Below are positions 26,638 to 35,805 of a DNA stretch of 64,000 bases, piece after piece. Origin of the DNA: an uncultured Roseibium sp. (GTDB taxonomy: Bacteria; Pseudomonadota; Alphaproteobacteria; Rhizobiales; Stappiaceae). Numbering within the stretch: position 1 is the stretch's first letter; the number at the start of each line of letters is the position of its first letter. The stretch spans positions 1,834,001-1,898,000 of the forward strand of contig NZ_OY769915.1 of the NCBI RefSeq assembly GCF_963669205.1. Direction: 5' to 3'. The position numbers were made by a program, and so were the translations under genes. The notes below the pieces were generated by a model, which saw nothing but the letters and a program-made list of their open reading frames with translations, was not told the DNA's origin and did not search any database.

Positions 26638-27660
26638 TCAGGGTTTGGCTTTCTTGCCGAATTTCCAGTCACTTCGCTGCAGGAGAACCGCGACGATGAT
26701 GATCAGGCCCTGCATCGTTCCGTTGAGATAGTTCGAGATCATGTCGGTGAAGTTCAAGATGTTGCCGATGGTCGTCAGAATGAGCGCGCCCAGGATCGTG
26801 CCGCCGATCCGGCCATAGCCGCCTTTCAGAACGGTGCCGCCGATGATGACGGCCGCGATGGCCTCCAGTTCCCACAGCACGCCGGTCGATGCGGAGGCCG
26901 ATCCGAGCCGGGGCACGTAGATGATCGTTGCGAAGGAGACGCACAGGCCCTGAATGATGTAGGTCAGCGTCTTCACGCGATCGACATTTATGGCCGAGTA
27001 TTTTGCGACCGCCTCGTTGGATCCGATCGCGGTGCAGTAACGTCCGAACGCGGTCCGGTTTAGGAGCAGCCAGCCGCAGATGGCAACGCCGATGAACACC
27101 CAGACCGGGAAGGGCAGTCCCAGAAAGCTGTCGTAGTAGACCGGTCGGTAGGTTCCGCGGATGTCGAAGTTGAGCGACAAGGTTCCCCCGTCGGCGAAAT
27201 AGGTCACCAGCGAGCGGTAGATGCCCATCGTGCCGAGCGTCACGATAAAGGCTTCGATCTTGCCCTTGGTCGTCAGCGCACCGTTGATCCAGCCGGCTCC
27301 GATGCCGAGCAGGATCGCCAGCCCGCAGCCGAGCAGGACCGTCGGAATACCTGTTCCGAGCGTTTCCACCGCATTGTTCATGACGATGATCATGACACCC
27401 GAAATGGCCGCAGCCATCGAGCCGACGGACAGATCGATGCCGCCTGCCGTGATGACGAAGGTCGCACCGACCGCGATGATGCCGATAAAGGCCGAACGTG
27501 TCAGCAGGTTGGTCAGGTTGCCCTCGCTCGCGAAGGCCGGGTTGAGCAGATATCCGATCACGCACAGCAGCAGCAGGGCAAGGGCAGGGCCGAGTGTCTT
27601 GAAGTCGACGGCGAGCTTCCTGGCGGCCTTTGCGTCTCCGTCTTCAGATGCGGTCATCAT
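26638..27660 (-). CDS. sugar ABC transporter permease, RbsC-like
   Basis: The 340-residue inner-membrane protein has about eight to ten hydrophobic segments. It carries the family motif ATFVITAGGIDLSVGSMAA and a late GGTVLKGGYGRIGGTILGALIL. ATG 27660 lies two bases after the ATPase stop, with GGAGGAA upstream inside the ATPase gene. A single permease gene suggests a homodimeric channel, as in ribose systems. Confidence 0.93.
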   Translation of the reverse strand: MMTASEDGDAKAARKLAVDFKTLGPALALLLLCVIGYLLNPAFASEGNLTNLLTRSAFIGIIAVGATFVITAGGIDLSVGSMAAAISGVMIIVMNNAVETLGTGIPTVLLGCGLAILLGIGAGWINGALTTKGKIEAFIVTLGTMGIYRSLVTYFADGGTLSLNFDIRGTYRPVYYDSFLGLPFPVWVFIGVAICGWLLLNRTAFGRYCTAIGSNEAVAKYSAINVDRVKTLTYIIQGLCVSFATIIYVPRLGSASASTGVLWELEAIAAVIIGGTVLKGGYGRIGGTILGALILTTIGNILNFTDMISNYLNGTMQGLIIIVAVLLQRSDWKFGKKAKP

Positions 27661-27662
27661 GG

Positions 27663-29186
27663 TCAATGGAGTTCCTCCCGTTTCAGCCCGGCGGCGTAGC
27701 GCATGATTTCGTTTTCGTTGATGTGATCGCCGGTCAGGACACCGGCAATCCGGCCCTCGCGCATCACGGCGACCCGGTGGCAGATGCCGATGATCTCCGG
27801 CATTTCCGACGAGATCACCACGACGGACACGCCTTCGGCGGCAAGCGCGGCAATGAAATGGTAGATCTGCTGCTTGGTGCCGACATCGATGCCCCGTGTC
27901 GGCTCGTCGATGATGACGATCTTCGGATCGCATTCCATGATCTTGGCAAGCAGCAGTTTCTGCTGGTTGCCGCCCGAGAGCTTGCCGACGGTCACATTGG
28001 GATCGCGCGCGCGCACATCGAAGCGGCGAATGGCGCGTTCAAGGGCCTTTTCTTCCGCCTTCCGGTTCACGGCAAGGGTCTTCACGAATTTCGGCAAGGC
28101 GAACAGCGTCAGGTTCGGCTGCATTTTCTTGTCGAGCAGCAACCCCTTTTCCTTCCTGTCCTTGGTCAGGTAGGCGAGACCTGCGTCCCGGGCCTGGGCA
28201 ACGCTCATGGCGCCAACCTCGCGTCCGTAAAGGCTGACTGTGCCGCTTTCGATCGGCGCAAGCCCGCAAATCGCTTCAAAGACGGCGGTGCGTCCGGAGC
28301 CGATCAGGCCGGAAAATCCGAGGATCTCGCCCTTGCGCAGGCCGAAACTGACATCGTGGACGCCGGGCGCCTTCAGGTTCGTGACTTCAAGGACCAGGTC
28401 AGCGTCCACATCCGCCTCGTGCATGGGCGGATAAAGATCGGAGAGTTCGCGCCCGACCATCATCTGGGCCATGGTGTCAGGGGTCAGGTCGCCGGACGGG
28501 CGCGTGTCGATCCACTGACCGTCCCTCAGGATCGTGATCCGGTCGGCGATCGCCTTCACTTCATTGAGCTTGTGGGAAACGAACACAATGCCGACACCGC
28601 CGGCTTTCAGCTTCTCCACCTGCCGGAAGAACACGTCGGTTTCTTCCTCGGTGAGCACGGCGGTCGGCTCGTCCATGATCAGAATGCGCGCATTCCGGCT
28701 GACGGCCTTCACGATTTCGACCATCTGCTTCTGCGCGATCGTCAGGTCGGAGATCCGGTCCGCGGGCGAGATGTCGAGACCGATCTCGTCCAGGTATTTC
28801 TGCACGGTCCGGCGCATGCCGGCACGATCCAGAAATCCGCGCGAACGGGTCTCCCTTCCCAGAAAGACGTTTTCTTCGACCGTCATCTGTTCGGCAAGGT
28901 TGAGTTCCTGGTGAATGAGAACGATGCCGAGTTTTTCCGCGCCGCCATTCGGCGGCAGCTCGGCGGTCTTTCCGTCCAGCCGGATCTGGCCGGATGTCGG
29001 ATCGTGGAACCCGGAAAGGATTTTCATCAGGGTGGACTTTCCGGCGCCATTCTCGCCGATCAGCGCATGAACTTCGCCGGCGCGGACATCCATGCTCACG
29101 CTGAACAGAACCGGCACGGGCCCGAATGACTTGCTGATATTGACAGCTTCAATCACCGCCGCCGAAGCGGACGTCGCGACATCCAT
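27663..29186 (-). CDS. sugar ABC transporter ATP-binding protein, RbsA-like
   Basis: The 507-residue protein has two fused nucleotide-binding domains. The first has GENGAGKST, LTIAQKQMVEI and ILIMDEPTAVLTEEE. The second has the degenerate Walker A GLIGSGRTA, LSGGNQQKLLLAK and IVIIDEPTRGIDVG. This arrangement is usual for ribose/xylose/inositol importers. It is the first gene of the operon and is divergent from the LacI gene, with three operator-like sites between them. Confidence 0.95.
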   Translation of the reverse strand: MDVATSASAAVIEAVNISKSFGPVPVLFSVSMDVRAGEVHALIGENGAGKSTLMKILSGFHDPTSGQIRLDGKTAELPPNGGAEKLGIVLIHQELNLAEQMTVEENVFLGRETRSRGFLDRAGMRRTVQKYLDEIGLDISPADRISDLTIAQKQMVEIVKAVSRNARILIMDEPTAVLTEEETDVFFRQVEKLKAGGVGIVFVSHKLNEVKAIADRITILRDGQWIDTRPSGDLTPDTMAQMMVGRELSDLYPPMHEADVDADLVLEVTNLKAPGVHDVSFGLRKGEILGFSGLIGSGRTAVFEAICGLAPIESGTVSLYGREVGAMSVAQARDAGLAYLTKDRKEKGLLLDKKMQPNLTLFALPKFVKTLAVNRKAEEKALERAIRRFDVRARDPNVTVGKLSGGNQQKLLLAKIMECDPKIVIIDEPTRGIDVGTKQQIYHFIAALAAEGVSVVVISSEMPEIIGICHRVAVMREGRIAGVLTGDHINENEIMRYAAGLKREELH

Positions 29187-29241
29187 CTGAAGATCCTCCC
29201 ACGCACCGCTGATATTGTTTCACACTGGCGCAATGATTCTT

Positions 29242-29300
29242 ATGTAAACGTTTTCACAGTCGATGTAAACCTTTACATTCGTGTTTGTAAACCTTTTCAT
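29242..29300. promoter_or_regulatory. three LacI-type operator sites
   Basis: ATGTAAACGTTTTCAC at 29242-29257, ATGTAAACCTTTACAT at 29263-29278 (7-bp perfect arms) and TTTGTAAACCTTTTCAT at 29284-29300 share the core GTAAA-N2-TTTNC. They are spaced 21 bases apart, two helical turns. They lie in the divergent promoter region of the sugar operon and the LacI gene and probably bind its product cooperatively. Confidence 0.7.
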
Positions 29301-29388
29301 GAATCAGTTCAGGCTATATACAGCAATGAGTACGTTGAATTTCATGCACTTATGGATGTGCAAAGAGCAACGCGGCAGGGATCGTTGA

Positions 29389-30423
29389 ATGAGCGAACCG
29401 GTGGACCGTCCGGCGACAATTGAAGACGTTGCAAAGCTTGCGGGTGTTTCCATCGCGACCGTGAGCCGCGCATTGCGGTCACCGGAGAAGGTTGCCGAGA
29501 GCACGCGCAAGAAGGTCACCGCCGCCATCGCACGCACCGGCTATACCGCGAACGCGATGGCGCAGAACCTGCGCATGCAGCGATCCAAGATGGTGCTGGT
29601 GCTCGCATCCTCGATTGCCGATCCGAACTTCGCCGGTATCCTGACCGGTCTGGAAAAGGCGGCCAACGACCGAGGCTACGGCGTCCTCATCGGCAATACC
29701 GAGGGAACCACGGGTCTGGAACAGAATTACCTGCGCTTTCTGTCGACAGGCATGGCCGATGGGCTGGTGCTCCTGACCGGTCACATTCCGGTCGCGGGCG
29801 AACCGAAAACGCCTCTGGCAACACTGCCGGCGATCGTTGCCACGGAGCGGCCGGTCAACACCTCCGAGATCAGTTATGTCGGTGTGGACGATGTCGCCGC
29901 CTCCAAGATGGCAACGGAGTACCTGATTTCGCTCGGCCACCGCAGGATCACCTTCATCTCCGGCGGACGCGCCGACATCCGCAGCGATCTGAGGCACAAG
30001 GGCTATTGCCAGGGATTGAAGGAATCGCCGGAAGCCCTGCGCGACTGGCGCGTCGAGGGAGACGGCACGAGCGAAAGCGGCCGCGCGGCCGTCGAAAGGC
30101 TGTTCATCAAGGATGACCTGCCGACAGCCTTCTACTGCTTCAACGACAACACGGCCATCGGGGTCATCTCGGCGTTGCAGCTGCGCGGCTACCGGGTCCC
30201 GGAGGACTTCTCCGTTCTGGGCTTTGACGACATTCCTTTCGCCAGCAATTTTTCGCCGGCGCTGACGACGATCCGCCAGCCGCGCCACCACATCGGCGAA
30301 AAGGCGATGAACATTCTGCTTGACCGCCTGGCAAACCGGTCGCTCGAGACGCGCTCGCAGCTACTGCACGGGGATCTGATCGTGCGTGAAAGCTGCGCTG
30401 GCGTTGCCAGAAAACGGGCCTGA
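29389..30423 (+). CDS. LacI family transcriptional regulator
   Basis: The 344-residue repressor has an N-terminal HTH with hinge helix (ATIEDVAKLAGVSIATVSRALRSPEKV) and a sugar-binding core (VLVLASSIADPNFAGIL, then SVLGFDDIPFASNF near the C-terminus). It is divergent from the sugar ABC operon and probably represses it, and also the Gfo/Idh gene through the palindrome at 24283. The inducer is probably the transported sugar or a metabolite of it. Confidence 0.93.
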   Translation: MSEPVDRPATIEDVAKLAGVSIATVSRALRSPEKVAESTRKKVTAAIARTGYTANAMAQNLRMQRSKMVLVLASSIADPNFAGILTGLEKAANDRGYGVLIGNTEGTTGLEQNYLRFLSTGMADGLVLLTGHIPVAGEPKTPLATLPAIVATERPVNTSEISYVGVDDVAASKMATEYLISLGHRRITFISGGRADIRSDLRHKGYCQGLKESPEALRDWRVEGDGTSESGRAAVERLFIKDDLPTAFYCFNDNTAIGVISALQLRGYRVPEDFSVLGFDDIPFASNFSPALTTIRQPRHHIGEKAMNILLDRLANRSLETRSQLLHGDLIVRESCAGVARKRA

Positions 30424-30431
30424 AAGCGCAA

Positions 30432-31547
30432 TTACGCGCTGACGCTGCTGCGCGCCTGGGAAGTGTCCTGAATGGTTGCGAGGATCTGTTCCGTCACAGC
30501 GCGTGTGCCCATGTCGCCACCGAATTCCATCGGTCTCAGGGCATTTTGCGCAAATCCTGTGTCCACGGCTGCGTTGATCAGGTCCGCAGCGTCTGCAAGA
30601 CCGGGCTCATCGAGCTTCTCCGACAGGTAGTCCAGCATCAGCGCGCCGCTGAGAATGGCGGCGAGCGGGTTGGCCTTGTCCTGGCCCATGATGTCGGGCG
30701 CGCTGCCATGCGCCGGCTGGAACAGGCCGACCTCATCGCCGATCTCCGCGCAGGCGGCCATGCCCATGCCGCCGACCAGCCCGCCGGCAAGGTCCGACAG
30801 GATGTCGCCGAACATGTTCTCGGTCACCAGCACGTCGAATTCCCAGGGCTTGCGCACGAGATCGAGCGCCTGCGCGTCGACATAGTTGTAGCCCACGTCC
30901 ACGTCCGGGTGCCTTGCTTTCACCTCGTCGAAGAGCTGCCGGAAGAAGGCGAGGGAGGTAAAGACATTGGCCTTGTCGACGCAGGTCAGTTTGCCCGAGC
31001 TGCCGCGTTCGCGGCGCTTGCGGGCAAGATTGAAAGCGAACTCGTGCAGCTTCGTCGTGGTCTTGCGTGTGATCCTCAGGATGTCCTGAACCTCGTCATC
31101 ATTGACGACAAGACTGCGATTGTGGGTCGCTGCGGAATAAAACAGACCTTCCGTCGACTCCCTCAAGATGACGAGATCGATGCCGGACGCACGCGGGTCC
31201 GCCAGCCGCTGAGGTGCATTGGGATAGGCCTTGACCGGTCTGACGCCGGCATAGAGACCGAAGGCATCACGCAATCTCAGATGCGGCGAAATTTCCGTTC
31301 CATCCGTGTGCCGGATTGACGGCAGGCCAATTGCGCCGAGAAAGATGGCGTCGGCTGCTTCCGCGCGTTTTTCGCCGTCGGCTTCGATATCGCGTCCCGT
31401 GTCCCTGAAGTAACCGGCACCTGCGTTTATCTCGTCATAGGACGGTTTGGCGTGTCCCGTTTTCTGAAGCGCGGATTCCACCACGGCAATGGTCGCTTCG
31501 GAAACGTCCACGCCGATGCCGTCGCCTTTGATCAGGGCAATTCTCAT
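30432..31547 (-). CDS. isocitrate/isopropylmalate/tartrate dehydrogenase family
   Basis: The 371-residue enzyme is an NAD-dependent beta-decarboxylating dehydrogenase. Visible are the N-terminal LIKGDGIGVDV, the substrate stretch LVILRESTEGLFYSA, the catalytic Lys region CVDKANV, the metal site VTENMFGDILSDLAGGL and the cofactor loop PAHGSAPDIMGQDKANPLA. Its place in an acid-sugar operon argues for a tartrate-, malate- or acid-sugar-specific member rather than leuB. GAGGAC precedes ATG 31547. It is the last gene of the minus-strand operon. Confidence 0.88.
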   Translation of the reverse strand: MRIALIKGDGIGVDVSEATIAVVESALQKTGHAKPSYDEINAGAGYFRDTGRDIEADGEKRAEAADAIFLGAIGLPSIRHTDGTEISPHLRLRDAFGLYAGVRPVKAYPNAPQRLADPRASGIDLVILRESTEGLFYSAATHNRSLVVNDDEVQDILRITRKTTTKLHEFAFNLARKRRERGSSGKLTCVDKANVFTSLAFFRQLFDEVKARHPDVDVGYNYVDAQALDLVRKPWEFDVLVTENMFGDILSDLAGGLVGGMGMAACAEIGDEVGLFQPAHGSAPDIMGQDKANPLAAILSGALMLDYLSEKLDEPGLADAADLINAAVDTGFAQNALRPMEFGGDMGTRAVTEQILATIQDTSQARSSVSA

Positions 31548-31557
31548 TCTTTTGTCC

Positions 31558-32204
31558 TCACGTCCATTCAACGTCAAACCGCTTCACGACCATATCTATC
31601 TGGTCTTCGTTCAGCGCGGTAGCATTTGCGCCGCGCAACAGCAACGCGAGTTTAGCAGTCGCTTCCAGTTCTTCCATCGCGTAAACGGCCGCCTGCAGGT
31701 CCTTCCCAGCGACAACCGGTCCGTGATTTGCCAAGAGCACGGCGGACCGTTTCCGGCAAGGCCGCGGACCGCGTCGCCCATCGCCGGATCTCCTGGTACG
31801 AAAAACGGAAGCAGCCGGACCTTTCCGAGCAGCATGATTCCGTAGGCGGTCAGCGGAGGCAGCACATTGTCCGGGTCGATTTCCGGAAGCAGGGAAAGAG
31901 CGACCGAATGACAGGAATGCAGATGCACCACGGCCCCGGTCCGGTGCCGCGTTTCATAAAACGCTGCATGCAGCGGTATTTCCTTGGTCGGCTTGTCCCC
32001 GGAATTGAGCGCGCCTTTTTCCGACAGATGGCTGATGCGGGCCGGATCGAGAAATCCCATGGAGGAGCCTGTCGGCGTCACCAGAAGACTGCCATCGGAA
32101 AGTCTCGCCGATATGTTGCCTGTCGAGCCGTGCGTCAGGCCCCGGTCGAACATGGATTTGGCGTATGTCGCGATCTGTTCCCGCGTCCGTGCAATCTCGC
32201 TCAC
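31558..32204 (-). pseudogene. class II aldolase/adducin family, OtnC-like, frameshifted
   Basis: The protein starts at GTG 32204 after GGAGGGG and reads as a class II aldolase for about 150 residues. It has the N-terminal GSTGNISARL and metal ligands in GAVVHLHSCHSVALS. Near 31750, after VRGLAGNG, the frame is lost; the family sequence continues in another frame as AVLLANHGPVVAGKDLQAAVYAMEELE to a stop at 31558. One missing base near 31745-31755 explains this. OtnC-type enzymes decarboxylate 3-oxo-tetronate 4-phosphate, the product of the adjacent OtnK-like kinase pathway. Either the enzyme is inactive or the base is a sequencing error. Confidence 0.8.
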
Positions 32205-33427
32205 GAAGCCCCTCCCAGCACCGAGAGCGCTTCGTGGAAAAAGTCCGGGCCTCCGAAGTTGCCCGATTTGAGAGCGAGCAGAAGATCGCTTTCGGCAACC
32301 TTGAGCGCAGGCACGCCCGCAGCGATGCGCGGGCCGACTTCAAGCGATTGCGCAGACACGCCGGATACCACGGCGCCCGAGGTCTCGCCGCCGGCGACAA
32401 CGATCCGTGTCACACCGGACTGCGAAAGAGCTGCGGCAAGATTTGCAAACAGCCGTTCAACGGCTTGAGAGCTCTTTTCCTTGCCGTATTTCTGCTGCGC
32501 GGCAGCAACGGTTTCCGGCTCGGCGGAGGAATAGAGCAGGGGCGCTTGTTCCTGTTGCAGGGTCCATTCGACAAGTTCCTGAAGGGACAACCTGTTTTCC
32601 ATGATGTCGGAGACAGCCAGTTCCCGGCTCGGGGCCTTTGCCTTGAAGGTTTCGACCTGTTCGCGCGTGGCAAGCGAGCAGGAACCGGAAAGGACGATTG
32701 CCTTGCCGTGATGCCCTTGCCACGCGGTATCTCCCGGTAACGCTCCGAAATTACCGGGCAGTCCGAGAGCGATGCCCGAGCCGCCGACGACCAGTTTCCT
32801 GTTTTTCGCGGCGCGTCCGATCGCGAACAGGTCGTCATTCGTAATCGCATCGGCGATGACCATGGATTTGTCCGCTGCCGGATCAGGCGACGCGTCTTCA
32901 CCTTCGTGGAGACCGGACAGGGACAGATGCGCAACGGGCCAGTCCGTCTGCCTGGACAGGACCCGGCGAAGATCGGGATCTCGCATGGGCGTGAGCGGAT
33001 GGTTCTGCATGCCGCTTTCGCTCAGCAGCGTATCCTTGACGAACAGGTGTCCCTGGTAAACCGTCCGGCCGTTTTCCGGGAACGCCGGACAGACCAGAAC
33101 GCGGGTTTCCCCGAGACGCTCGGCAAGTGCGGCTGCGACCGGGCCGATATTGCCTTCGTCAGTGGAATCGAAGGTCGAGCAGACCTTGAACACGATCTGC
33201 GTGCAGCCCTGGGCAATGAGCCAGTCGCAGGCCGCCAGCGAGCCTTCCACGGCCTCGGCGGCTGGAATGGTTCTCGATTTCAGACCGACAACACCGGCCT
33301 CTATGTCGCCGTCCGGCGCACGCTTCGGGACGCCGACGAACTGGGCTGTGCGCATGCCGCCCTCCGAAAGCGTCAGTGCAATGTCGGATGCGCCGGTAAA
33401 ATCGTCTGCGATCACACCGAGCTTCAT
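32201..33427 (-). CDS. four-carbon acid sugar kinase, OtnK/DtnK-like (DUF1537)
   Basis: The 408-residue protein begins KLGVIADDFTGASDIALTL, the hallmark of the DUF1537 kinases that phosphorylate four-carbon acid sugars. Further family signs are FKVCSTFDSTDEGNIG, LVCPAFPENGRTVYQGHLFV and the C-terminal RIVVAGGETSGAVV nucleotide site. ATG 33427 overlaps the stop of the metallo-hydrolase gene. It is coupled to the class II aldolase by a GTGA overlap. Confidence 0.9.
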   Translation of the reverse strand: MKLGVIADDFTGASDIALTLSEGGMRTAQFVGVPKRAPDGDIEAGVVGLKSRTIPAAEAVEGSLAACDWLIAQGCTQIVFKVCSTFDSTDEGNIGPVAAALAERLGETRVLVCPAFPENGRTVYQGHLFVKDTLLSESGMQNHPLTPMRDPDLRRVLSRQTDWPVAHLSLSGLHEGEDASPDPAADKSMVIADAITNDDLFAIGRAAKNRKLVVGGSGIALGLPGNFGALPGDTAWQGHHGKAIVLSGSCSLATREQVETFKAKAPSRELAVSDIMENRLSLQELVEWTLQQEQAPLLYSSAEPETVAAAQQKYGKEKSSQAVERLFANLAAALSQSGVTRIVVAGGETSGAVVSGVSAQSLEVGPRIAAGVPALKVAESDLLLALKSGNFGGPDFFHEALSVLGGAS

Positions 33428-34221
33428 GACTGGATCCATTTTTGCGGGCCGGTGTCGAGGCGGATGACATGATCCGGCCCATGTGCGGGGAAGAGATCGC
33501 GCACCAGCGGATCGTGTCCTGGCACGACAAGCTTGTCGGAACTCGCCAGCTTTCGAATGGTCTGGAAGCCCTGCAGCATGTCGTCAAGATCGACCACGAT
33601 CGGGAACGGTTTGGCTTCCAGGAAGTTTTCGTAATAGTGCGACGTGTCCGACGCCAGGCACATCCAGCCGGCCTGCGTCAGCACGCGCACGGCCTGAAGC
33701 CCCTTGCTGTGCCCGCCCGTGTGATGAACGGTGACACCCTCCCGGACTTCACCTTCGCCTTCATGGAAGACAACACGTCCCGAATAGAGCCGCTTGACGG
33801 CTTCGCAGACGTGGTCGACCGTGAACGGCGCCTGCAGGGTGCCGTGGCACATGCAGGGGCCGGTCGCATAGGCCATTTCTGCCGCCTGCAGATGGATGGT
33901 CGCGTTTGGAAAGTGTTTCAGACCGCCAGCGTGGTCGTAATGGAGGTGGGTCACGATGATGGTTGAGACCGCCTCCGGATCGATCCCGAGCGGGGCCAGC
34001 GCTTCGACGGGGTTCAGCCTGACCGGACGGCCGCGCCGGTCTCCCTCGTCCTGGTCGTAACCGGTGTCCACGAGAACGATCTCGTTGACCCTCCTGAGAA
34101 CCCAGATGAAGTAGTCCATGTCATGCGGCAGGTGATGGTCGTCATCAAAAAGGAAACTGTCCTTCCGCGTCCGTTCATTCCGGTCGGCATATTTGACGGC
34201 AAAAACTTCCCAGGGTGTCAT
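33424..34221 (-). CDS. MBL-fold metallo-hydrolase, lactonase-like
   Basis: The 265-residue protein has the zinc motif HLHYDHAGG, a second His in HTGGHSKG, an Asp in ASDTSHY and a last His in PGHDP. This matches the AHL-lactonase/AttM-like branch of the fold. In an acid-sugar operon, opening a sugar-acid lactone is a plausible role, but this is inference. Four-base overlaps link it to the ABM gene upstream and the kinase downstream. Confidence 0.88.
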   Translation of the reverse strand: MTPWEVFAVKYADRNERTRKDSFLFDDDHHLPHDMDYFIWVLRRVNEIVLVDTGYDQDEGDRRGRPVRLNPVEALAPLGIDPEAVSTIIVTHLHYDHAGGLKHFPNATIHLQAAEMAYATGPCMCHGTLQAPFTVDHVCEAVKRLYSGRVVFHEGEGEVREGVTVHHTGGHSKGLQAVRVLTQAGWMCLASDTSHYYENFLEAKPFPIVVDLDDMLQGFQTIRKLASSDKLVVPGHDPLVRDLFPAHGPDHVIRLDTGPQKWIQS

Positions 34222-34508
34222 GAACTCACCTTCGAATAGGTCGCGACCGACTTTTCCGCGATCATCGTTGAAACCTGCGCATCGAAAGCAAGAAAATGCG
34301 GCGTCTTCAGATGAACCTGAAAGGCTTCGGCGTCATCGTAGATCTCGTAGAGAAAAACCTCCCCGGGCCTGCCCGGATCGGTGCAGACATCGAACTGGTG
34401 GCAACCGGGCTCTTCCTGGAGCGACGCTTTTGCGTTGTCTAGCATCAGGGGCATGAACGTCTCGAACATCCCGTCCCTGATTTCAAATCGGACTGTGACT
34501 GCAAACAC
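34218..34508 (-). CDS. ABM-domain (antibiotic biosynthesis monooxygenase-like) protein
   Basis: The 96-residue ferredoxin-like protein has the ABM pattern: RFEIRDGMFETFMPLMLDNAKASL, EEPGCHQFDV, VFLYEIYDDAEAFQVHLKTPHF. It starts at GTG 34508 after GGGAGGAAAG. Members include quinol monooxygenases (YgiN) and sugar-epimerising relatives, so the reaction cannot be fixed. It lies 13 bases after the DctM gene in the same operon. Confidence 0.85.
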   Translation of the reverse strand: MFAVTVRFEIRDGMFETFMPLMLDNAKASLQEEPGCHQFDVCTDPGRPGEVFLYEIYDDAEAFQVHLKTPHFLAFDAQVSTMIAEKSVATYSKVSS

Positions 34509-34521
34509 CTGTCTTTCCTCC

Positions 34522-35805
34522 CTATCGGAACAAGTAGACCATACCCATCGATACGAAGGGAAGGTAGGTGACAGCGAGAAGGGCAGCGATCGCCGCGAGA
34601 TAAAGATGCGCCATGTTGCGGGCGATCGACAGGACGCCGACCCCGGAGATCCTCGAGGCGACATAAAGTGTCGCGCCGACAGGCGGGGTAAACAGGCCGA
34701 CGGCCACGTTGCAGGTCATGATCACGCCGAGATGGACCGGATCGACCCCGAACGCCTTGGCTGTCGGCAGAAACAGCGGCGCGGTCAGCAGGATGGCAGG
34801 CACCGGGTCCAGCACCAGCCCGAGAACCAAGAGGACAATGTTGACCAGGAGCAGGAACATCCACGGGCCGCTGGAAAAGTCCTGGACAAATCCCACCAGG
34901 ATCTGCGGCATCTGTTCCAGCGTGATCAGCCAGCCGAGGACGGTCGTCGCGCCGATCACGACCATGACGACGGAACTGGTCACGAAGGAATCGACCAGCA
35001 GCCTGGGCAGGTCCTTCAGCTTGAAGTCCCGGTAGACAACGGTGGTGACGAACAAGCCGTAGACAACGGCAAGGGCCGCGGCCTCGGTCGGTGTCACCCA
35101 TCCGGTGAAAATGCCGCCGAGGATCAGCACCGGCATGAAAAGGGCCGGGGCCGTGCCGATGAACGAGCTTGTCAGCTCCTGCAAGGTGGTGGTGCGTCCG
35201 CCCGGATCGCATTTGCTGGTCTTGCCGACATAATAGCAGACCGCCATGAACATGGCGCCGAACAGGATGCCGGGCACCATGCCCGCCAGAAACAGGTCCG
35301 CGACCGAGACATTTCCGACAAAACCGTAGATCAGCATCGGGATCGAGGGTGGGATAATGATACCGATGGTGCCGGCTGCCGCGACAAGCCCGGCCGCGAA
35401 TGCGGTGTTGTAGCCCTCCCGAGACATGTTCTTGATCATGACCGATCCGATCGCGGCGCTGTCCGCGATTGCCGATCCGGAAATGCCGCCGAAGATCATT
35501 GATGCGCCGACGACCACCATCCCGAGTCCCCCGGCCATGAAGCCGAAGGCGGCCCGGGCGAAGCCGATGATGCGCAGTCCGACACCGCCCCGGCTCATCA
35601 TTTCGCCCGCGACGATGAACAGCGGGATGGCGAGGAAGTGGTTCGGTTCGACACCGCCGATGAAGTTCAGGAACAGCGCCTGCAGCGGATAGCCGAGGTC
35701 GAACACGATGATGGGCAGAACGGCCGTGATCAGGATGGCCCAGACCAGGGGGATGCCAAGAAAAACCGTCGTCAGGAATACGGCAACGACAAAAAGCAGG
35801 ATCAT
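34522..35805 (-). CDS. TRAP transporter large permease DctM
   Basis: The 427-residue protein has about twelve hydrophobic segments. Typical DctM stretches include NHFLAIPLFIVAGEMM, GGISGSAIADSAAIGSVMI, GIIIPPSIPMLIYG and NVAVGLFTPPVGATLYVAS. ATG 35805 overlaps the DctQ stop. With DctQ and DctP it forms a Na+-driven high-affinity importer for a carboxylic acid. Confidence 0.95.
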   Translation of the reverse strand: MILLFVVAVFLTTVFLGIPLVWAILITAVLPIIVFDLGYPLQALFLNFIGGVEPNHFLAIPLFIVAGEMMSRGGVGLRIIGFARAAFGFMAGGLGMVVVGASMIFGGISGSAIADSAAIGSVMIKNMSREGYNTAFAAGLVAAAGTIGIIIPPSIPMLIYGFVGNVSVADLFLAGMVPGILFGAMFMAVCYYVGKTSKCDPGGRTTTLQELTSSFIGTAPALFMPVLILGGIFTGWVTPTEAAALAVVYGLFVTTVVYRDFKLKDLPRLLVDSFVTSSVVMVVIGATTVLGWLITLEQMPQILVGFVQDFSSGPWMFLLLVNIVLLVLGLVLDPVPAILLTAPLFLPTAKAFGVDPVHLGVIMTCNVAVGLFTPPVGATLYVASRISGVGVLSIARNMAHLYLAAIAALLAVTYLPFVSMGMVYLFR

